A program made the position numbers and the translations under genes. A stretch of DNA of 9,960 nt from Candidatus Brocadiaceae bacterium. Its GTDB lineage: Bacteria; Planctomycetota; Brocadiia; Brocadiales; Brocadiaceae. Shown piece after piece: positions 6,384-9,960 of this stretch (position 1 is its first letter; each line of letters begins with the position of its first letter). Where the stretch lies: assembly GCA_024653795.1 (NCBI GenBank), contig JANLHY010000597.1:1-9960 (forward strand), read 5' to 3'. Below the pieces are notes generated by a model. The model was not told where the DNA came from. It searched no databases and was given only the letters and a program-made list of their open reading frames with translations.

Positions 6384-6510
6384 CTGGGTGGATGATCACC
6401 GGTCCAAATACCAAGGAAGAGGTTGGAAAACCTTGGGGCGTCAGGACAACGGCCACAGAGCCTCATTCAATCCCATTTTGGGAGCGCCTACCTCCTTGTG
6501 ACATCCACCC
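6384..6510 (+). ncRNA. Candidate structured RNA (small RNA or 5' leader), family unknown
   Basis: About 127 nt that fold on themselves. The closing stem pairs GGGTGGATG-A-TCAC (6386-6399) with GTGACATCCACCC (6498-6510): 13 bp with one bulged A. Inside are AAGG/CCTT (6413-6416 with 6494-6497), an AGGTT-GGAA-AACCT hairpin with a GNRA-type loop (6420-6433), GGCG/CGCC (6437-6440 with 6485-6488), GGC/GCC (6451-6462), and TCCC-ATTTT-GGGA (6471-6483). Some of these are alternatives to each other. The closing stem is followed by TTAAATTTTT, which could aid termination. No open frame explains the stretch. I looked for SRP, tmRNA, RNase P and common riboswitch core motifs and did not see them. It could be a free small RNA or the leader of the small ORF that starts 66 nt downstream. 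Confidence 0.5.
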
Positions 6511-6575
6511 CTTAAATTTTTCAGAAGGATAAAGACGCCATTGGACAGTCTTAACCTAAAACAGGGAGGTGATAA

Positions 6576-6722
6576 GTGACAAAAATTGTCAAAAGTAGGG
6601 AGGTTAGTTGGCTTTTCAGCCAGAGTTGGGATAAACGAAATACTTCGTCTATAATCCCAAAAAAGGACAAAAAGCGAAATATTTCGCTTATGAACGAGTT
6701 GGGTGCAATTATAAAAAGATGA
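6576..6722 (+). CDS. Small hypothetical protein, 48 residues
   Basis: Starts at GTG with a very strong ribosome site: GGGAGGTGAT ends 2 nt before the codon, with GGAGG 6 nt away. The product is basic and hydrophilic, with no membrane segment and no recognised domain. Its stop TGA overlaps the ATG of the next frame (ATGA at 6719-6722), a classic coupling arrangement. Within it, a sequence block is repeated imperfectly at 6630-6654 and 6666-6694, giving DKRNTSSI and DKKRNISLM; each block contains a hairpin (ACGAA-ATAC-TTCGT and AGCGAA-AT-ATTTCGCT). The ribosome site and overlap argue for a real gene or the start of a former operon. The repeats and hairpins leave open that this is structured non-coding sequence. 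Confidence 0.45.
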   Translation: MTKIVKSREVSWLFSQSWDKRNTSSIIPKKDKKRNISLMNELGAIIKR

Positions 6723-6967
6723 ACAGAAGAAGAACAGATGGTGACGAGACTTGGAGCCGACTTTTGAACTGGGCAAAAGGACAAAAGTCAAGTGAGCAAC
6801 TCGCTGCACAGTATGTTGAGAGTGGATGGCTTTAAATCAGTTGACCCATCACATCCCCTTGGAGGTAAAGACGGACTTAAAGATATAATAGCTGTCAAAG
6901 ATAATATTACTTGGATAGGGGCTGCATATTTTCCACGAGGACAAAAAAAATATCATATTTTTAAATA
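6719..6967 (+). pseudogene. Frameshifted and truncated gene remnant
   Basis: Two overlapping frames read as one protein if joined. Frame one, 6719-6835, begins MNRRRTDGDETWSRLLNWAK and continues GQKSSEQLAAQ before losing sense. Frame two, open from 6768 and stopping at TAG 6965-6967, continues LRVDGFKSVDPSHPLGGKDG, then LKDIIAVKDNITWIGAAYFP and RGQKKYHIFK. The switch point is about 6811-6816, so a single-base change broke the gene. The joined sequence (W..LL.W..GQ..SE.LAAQ...V.GF..VDP.HPLGG.DG.KD....W..A.YFPRGQK) looks like the start of a conserved bacterial domain I have met in uncharacterised proteins. The acidic/Lys pattern could be nuclease-like, but I cannot name the family. The frame stops just after RGQK, directly against the hairpin repeat at 6968, so the 3' part is missing. 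Confidence 0.55.
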
Positions 6968-7012
6968 GGGCCAGCGACCGTTTATTGGCAGACAGATAAT
7001 AGTCGCTGTCCC
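6968..7012. repeat. REP-like hairpin element
   Basis: GGGCCAGCGAC (6968-6978) pairs with GTCGCTGTCCC (7002-7012) at 10 of 11 positions around a 23-nt loop. It begins at the base after the stop codon of the gene remnant. A single imperfect palindrome of this size with GGGACAGCGAC-like arms is REP-like. Only one copy lies in this window, so dispersion cannot be shown here. Confidence 0.5.
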
Positions 7013-7044
7013 TGTTATTCCCCTATTATTACAACAACATAACC

Positions 7045-7108
7045 GTCTCCGTTGAGACCTTTAACAAAAATCATAAATGTTTTTTACGATTTTCCACCAT
7101 AGGTGGAA
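7045..7108 (+). promoter_or_regulatory. Two hairpins in the leader of the dehydrogenase gene
   Basis: GTCTC-CGTT-GAGAC (7045-7058) and TTCCACC-ATA-GGTGGAA (7092-7108, 7 perfect pairs) lie upstream of the ATG at 7134; the second ends 8 nt before GAGGAGGG. They may be an operator dyad and a leader hairpin. A weak promoter-like pair, TTGAGA (7052-7057) and TAAATG (7074-7079), lies between them. No T-run follows the second hairpin, so it is not a classic attenuator. Confidence 0.35.
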
Positions 7109-7133
7109 GACTTTACAATAGAGGAGGGATGTT

Positions 7134-8162
7134 ATGAAGGCTGTTGTCTTTTATGAAAATGGCGGAGTAGACAAGTTAACTTACACAGATGTGGAGAAAC
7201 CAAAGATTTCTCCCTATGAAGTGCTGGTGAAGGTGCGGGCATGCGCATTGAATCATCTCGATATCTGGGTAAGGCAGGGGTTGCCCGGCATAGAAATCCC
7301 CATGCCGCATATCCCGGGCAGTGATAGTGTCGGCGAGGTGGCAGAGGTAGGTATGGAGGTGAAGAAATTCAGGGTGGGTGACAGGGTGCTCGTTGCCCCC
7401 GGCGTTCGTTGCAGAAAGTGTGTGTATTGCATTACGAACAACGACAGCATGTGTAGCAGTTTTAAGCTTATGGGATTCCAGGTACAGGGCGGTTATGCCG
7501 AGTTTACCAAGGCGCACGTGGATAATATCATTCCCATTTCCAATAAGTATTCCTTTGAGGAGTGGGCGGCTATTCCACTGGTATTTTTAACAGCATGGCA
7601 CATGCTCATTACGCGGGGACAACTCAAACCCGGGGAGAATGTATTAATCCACGCCGCTGGCAGTGGCATTGGGAGTGCCGCTATTCAGATTGCCCGTCTG
7701 GCTGGTGCCCGTGTGATTACTACAGCACGAGGGAGTGAAAAACTGAAAAAGGCGAAACAGTTAGGTGCAGATGAGGTTATCGACTATTCGAAAGAAGATT
7801 ATGGAGAAAAGGCCAAAAATTTAACGGATAATAAGGGGGTTGACCTTATCTTCGAACATATCGGTCCAGATACGTGGGAAGAGAATCTGCATTGTTTAAC
7901 AAAGGGCGGGCGGATGGTGGTGTGCGGCGCAACGAGCGGCCCTTCAACGACAATGGACATTCGCTCATTGTTCATGAAACAACATGCCATTATCGGCTGT
8001 TACTTAGGCAGTAAAAAAGAACTCCTGGACATACTGAATCTGGTAGAGTTTGGAAGATTGAAACCTGTGGTAGACAGCATATTCCCATTGAAAGATGCCG
8101 CAACAGCCCAACAGAAGATGCTGAAGAGGGAGAATTTTGGGAAGATTGTTTTAAAAATATAG
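7134..8162 (+). CDS. Zinc-lobe medium-chain dehydrogenase/quinone reductase-like protein
   Basis: A 342-residue MDR-superfamily NAD(P)H-dependent oxidoreductase, typical length. N-terminal GroES-like domain: ALNHLDIWVRQG (38-49), PHIPGSDSVGEV (58-69), VGDRVLV (81-87). The structural zinc lobe is intact: Cys93, Cys96, Cys99 and Cys107. The nucleotide-binding Rossmann domain has HAAGSGIGSAAIQIA (173-187), then TTARGSEKLKKAKQLGADEVIDY. The GHE of classical zinc alcohol dehydrogenases is replaced by PGSD and the position of the catalytic Cys by Asn40-His41-Asp43, so the catalytic zinc may be absent or bound differently, as in the subgroup annotated as zinc-binding alcohol dehydrogenase or quinone oxidoreductase. 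Substrate is unknown. AGGAGG 7 nt before the ATG fixes the start. It stands alone, flanked by repeats on both sides. Confidence 0.9.
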   Translation: MKAVVFYENGGVDKLTYTDVEKPKISPYEVLVKVRACALNHLDIWVRQGLPGIEIPMPHIPGSDSVGEVAEVGMEVKKFRVGDRVLVAPGVRCRKCVYCITNNDSMCSSFKLMGFQVQGGYAEFTKAHVDNIIPISNKYSFEEWAAIPLVFLTAWHMLITRGQLKPGENVLIHAAGSGIGSAAIQIARLAGARVITTARGSEKLKKAKQLGADEVIDYSKEDYGEKAKNLTDNKGVDLIFEHIGPDTWEENLHCLTKGGRMVVCGATSGPSTTMDIRSLFMKQHAIIGCYLGSKKELLDILNLVEFGRLKPVVDSIFPLKDAATAQQKMLKRENFGKIVLKI

Positions 8163-8186
8163 CGAAACAAACCTCAGATCAATAAA

Positions 8187-8210
8187 ACTTGTCCTCATGA
8201 AAATGGGGAA
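8187..8210. repeat. Fragment of repeat A core
   Basis: ACTTGTCCTCATGAAAATGG and the four bases after it are the reverse complement of the repeat A centre at 4054-4077, with only two differences. The TGTAAAAA arms are absent, so this is either a fragment or an independent core module. It lies 25 bp after the dehydrogenase stop codon. Confidence 0.6.
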
Positions 8211-8236
8211 CCATTTGAAACCACAGATTTCTCAGA

Positions 8237-8263
8237 CTTCGTCGTGAGCGCTCAGTCGAACGA
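8237..8263. repeat. 27-nt partly palindromic insert in a repeat arm
   Basis: Removing this stretch restores a regular run of period-9 units (CACAGATTT, CTCAGATTG, CACAGATTT), which argues that it was inserted. It is centred on the perfect 10-bp palindrome TGAGCGCTCA (8245-8254), with further partial symmetry outside (TCGTCG on the left, CGAACGA on the right). Boundaries are good to a few bases only. Confidence 0.4.
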
Positions 8264-8314
8264 TTGCACAGATTTGCGACACTCATCAATTTCAAAGATT
8301 GTTTGTGTTTTTTG

Positions 8315-8456
8315 GTAGCAGTTCAGCCCCCTCCCCATGTGGGTGGGGAAAGCCCGTCCTCGACTCAGATCGGGGAAATGTTTCCTCCCCCTGTCCCCCT
8401 CCGGAGGGGGATAAAGGGGGAGGAGGTGAGGCTGGGTGGGGGTGCTGAACTATTAC
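8315..8456. mobile_element. MITE-like element B, copy 2
   Basis: A 142-bp relative of 4179-4308 in the same orientation. Left end GTAGCAGTTCAG, right end (read inward) GTAATAGTTCAGCACCCCC. The shared core runs from TTTCCTCCCCCTGTCCCCCT through GAGGGGGATAAAGGGGGAGG. The left third differs from copy 1. Direct repeats GTTTTTTG (8307-8314) and GTTTTTTA (8457-8464) touch both ends: 7 of 8 identical, consistent with an 8-bp target duplication that has aged, though the sequence is low in complexity. It sits inside the ACCACAGATTT palindrome, so it arrived later than that repeat. Confidence 0.75.
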
Positions 8457-8543
8457 GTTTTTTATCTGCGTAATCTGTGAAATCTGTGGTTCTTGTTTAC
8501 ACCTGTCTTTAATTCATGTCAATTAAATTCCCCCCAAAAAGCC

Positions 8544-8571
8544 TTGCATATTGTGTCTGGATTGATATAAT
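8544..8571 (+). promoter_or_regulatory. Promoter for hisS
   Basis: TTGCAT (8544-8549), 16-nt spacer, perfect TATAAT (8566-8571). Start near 8578 gives a leader of about 39 nt, with no room for a T-box. The promoter is the first non-repeat sequence after the repeat cluster. Confidence 0.65.
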
Positions 8572-8616
8572 TTATTTCTTATATTTGGCATTATCGAAAT
8601 CAACAGGATTGGTGCA

Positions 8617-9939
8617 ATGAATGTAAATACTGCGAAAAAAACCGAGTATGTCTTTAAAGCGCCCAGGGGCACAGAAGACGTATTACCGGAAAAATGGGCT
8701 TTATGGCGAAAGCTTGAGGAAGTTGGACGACAGGAGTTTGAACTCTGCGGATACTATGAAATCCGAACGCCTGTTTTTGAAGATACCAGATTATTCATCA
8801 GGAGTATAGGAGAGGCTACCGACATTGTCGAAAAGGAGATGTATACCTTTGCTGATAGTGAGGATTCTAGTATAACCCTGCGTCCTGAAAGCACGGCTCC
8901 TGTGATGCGCGCCTACCTGGAGTATGAATTACATAAGACCAAAAAATTTCAAAAGTTTTACTATATCGGCCCGCAATTCAGGAAGGAACGTCCGCAGGCT
9001 GGCAGGCTTCGGCAATTTCACCAGATGGGGTTAGAAGCGGTCGGTGCTAGTGACCCTTTGTTAGATGTGGAAACTATCAGTGTGGCTACCCGGATATTCG
9101 ACCGCATAGACCTTAAAGGATATACGGTCAAGATTAACTCCATCGGATGTGAAAAATGCAGGCCTGTTTTTAGAAATATCCTTAAGGAAAAACTTAGTGA
9201 ACATGAGAAGGCGCTCTGTGAACTGTGTCAGTCGCGGCTCAACCGGAACGTCTTTCGTATTCTGGATTGCAAAAATGAGAAATGCAAAACGATCAGTCAC
9301 CACATGCCTTCGATTAATGATTATTTGTGCGGAGAATGTCAGACTCATGCGAAGGTAGTGAGAGATGCCCTCCTGGAGATTGGCATACCCTACATCGTTG
9401 ATGCCCATCTGGTGCGGGGGCTGGACTATTACACCAAGACCGTTTATGAAATCACCCACTCTTCTTTGGGCGCTCGTGACGCTATATGTGCAGGTGGGCG
9501 TTATGACAATCTGATTTCAGATATTGGGGGGCCTTCTATTGGTTCGGTGGGTTTTGCTATCGGGATGGAGGCGACGATCCTCGCCCTTGAAAATGTTACA
9601 GCAAAGAAAAACAAACTTATTCATCAGGAGGTTTGTGGTCCGTCTCCCTCTGTGTATATCGTTTCTATTGGTGAAGAAACAAGAAAACAATGTTTTTCTT
9701 TGCTTAACCTCATAAGGAAATTCAACATCTCTGCAGATTTTGATTATGAAGGCAGAAGTCCCAAGGCTCAAATGCGCACGGCGAACAAATTGGGGGTAAA
9801 ATATGTGATTGTGCTGGGTCCTGATGAATTAGCCCGCGGCGACGTTAAGATCAAGATAATGGAAACAAGCGAAGAAATCTCACTCAAACAAAGTGAAGTC
9901 CTCAAGTGGTTCCTGAATAGACAATCGCCCCAGACCTAA
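8617..9939 (+). CDS. hisS: Histidyl-tRNA synthetase
   Basis: A 440-residue class II aminoacyl-tRNA synthetase that charges tRNA-His in the cytoplasm; bacterial enzymes are about 420-440 residues. Motif 1 lies near 40-65 (YYEIRTPVFEDTRLF), RPESTAP at 89-95, motif 2 at 114-142 (FYYIGPQFRKERPQ...FHQMGLEAVG), the histidine-specific LVRGLDYYT at 265-273, AGGRYD at 292-297 and motif 3 GSVGFAIGMEATILAL at 309-324. An anticodon-binding domain follows from about 345 to 435. The insertion domain between motif 2 and the His motif carries eight cysteines, mostly in CxxC pairs (178/181, 201/204, 218/223, 238/241), suggesting one or two zinc sites; some bacterial HisRS show this pattern. AGGA 8 nt before the ATG sets the start. 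Complete, single-gene unit with its own promoter; the next 21 bp of the window show no certain gene. Confidence 0.97.
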   Translation: MNVNTAKKTEYVFKAPRGTEDVLPEKWALWRKLEEVGRQEFELCGYYEIRTPVFEDTRLFIRSIGEATDIVEKEMYTFADSEDSSITLRPESTAPVMRAYLEYELHKTKKFQKFYYIGPQFRKERPQAGRLRQFHQMGLEAVGASDPLLDVETISVATRIFDRIDLKGYTVKINSIGCEKCRPVFRNILKEKLSEHEKALCELCQSRLNRNVFRILDCKNEKCKTISHHMPSINDYLCGECQTHAKVVRDALLEIGIPYIVDAHLVRGLDYYTKTVYEITHSSLGARDAICAGGRYDNLISDIGGPSIGSVGFAIGMEATILALENVTAKKNKLIHQEVCGPSPSVYIVSIGEETRKQCFSLLNLIRKFNISADFDYEGRSPKAQMRTANKLGVKYVIVLGPDELARGDVKIKIMETSEEISLKQSEVLKWFLNRQSPQT

Positions 9940-9960
9940 CCAGAATGAGCCGAAATAAAA

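Larger units (their letters stand above)
8219..8492. repeat. ACCACAGATTT-type inverted repeat, split by two insertions
   Basis: The left arm starts AACCACAGATTT (8219-8230) and resumes as CACAGATTTGCG (8267-8278). The right arm (8461-8492), reverse complemented, reads AACCACAGATTT then CACAGATTACGCAGATAAA. The original palindrome has been opened by MITE-like element B copy 2 (8315-8456) in its middle and by a 27-nt insert in its left arm (8237-8263). A 69-codon plus-strand frame crosses it (8264-8473) but is only a by-product of the repeats. Confidence 0.65.

Noticed and set aside
6384..6510. Assignment of the structured RNA to 6S, SRP or tmRNA
   Set aside because: Length and visible motifs do not fit: no SRP tetraloop/GGAAGCAGC core, no tmRNA ends, and the bubble pattern is not clearly that of 6S. 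Left unnamed.
6441..6809. 122- and 77-codon minus-strand ORFs over the RNA and small-gene locus
   Set aside because: Antisense to a promoter, a structured RNA and a coupled pair of frames with a strong ribosome site; low-complexity Phe/Ser-rich products without recognisable motifs.
6901..6946. Third copy of repeat A (ATATTACTT...TTTTCCACGAGGACAA)
   Set aside because: The resemblance is short and this stretch encodes conserved-looking protein sequence of the gene remnant (DNITWIGAAYFPRGQK), so the match is probably chance.
8264..8473. 69-codon plus-strand ORF
   Set aside because: Crosses the palindrome arm and element B copy 2; the composition follows the repeats and there is no ribosome site.
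9945..9960. ATG at the right edge (MSRNK...) as the start of a further gene
   Set aside because: Only 16 bases are visible and no ribosome site precedes it; cannot be supported.

Overview
The window comes from a moderately AT-rich chromosome of a Gram-negative-type (two-membrane) bacterium. It carries a family 9 glycosyltransferase of the LPS heptosyltransferase kind, a Kdo/LPS-core kinase-like protein, the acyltransferase PlsY, a trans-prenyl diphosphate synthase and histidyl-tRNA synthetase. The gene mix, together with many dispersed palindromic repeats between genes, would fit an anammox-type planctomycete (Brocadia/Kuenenia/Jettenia group). That placement is an inference from memory of such genomes and the sequence does not prove it.

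Layout. 1-215: AT-rich, one possible leftward promoter. 216-791 (-): small protein with a DUF445-like C-terminal half and a C-terminal membrane anchor. 792-1125: divergent intergenic region with two palindromic repeats. 1126-1926 (+): metallo-beta-lactamase-fold hydrolase. It overlaps tail to tail with a polyprenyl diphosphate synthase (1910-2881, -), which lies behind the family 9 glycosyltransferase (2934-4025, -) in a probable operon. 4026-4489: a repeat-rich divergent region that includes a MITE-like element with terminal inverted repeats and a perfect 8-bp target duplication. 4490-6260 (+): LPS-kinase-like gene and plsY, a tight operon. 6261-7133: a palindromic repeat, a strong sigma70-type promoter, a well-folded candidate RNA, a 48-codon ORF coupled by ATGA to a frameshifted and truncated gene remnant, and a REP-like hairpin. 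7134-8162 (+): zinc-lobe alcohol dehydrogenase/quinone reductase-like protein. 8163-8616: nested repeats with a second copy of the MITE-like element, then a good promoter. 8617-9939 (+): hisS.

Function. The glycosyltransferase, kinase-like protein, PlsY and prenyl synthase all serve envelope lipids (LPS core, phospholipid, isoprenoid chains), so the centre of the window is a loose envelope-biogenesis neighbourhood. The other genes are unrelated housekeeping or metabolic genes.

No CRISPR array, tRNA, rRNA, transposase gene or defence island was found. The most unusual content is the repeat ecology. One non-autonomous element family occurs as two intact copies, each flanked by a candidate 8-bp duplication, and a related relic is read in frame inside the kinase gene. 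The other point of interest is the structured RNA/leader locus at about 6350-6967.
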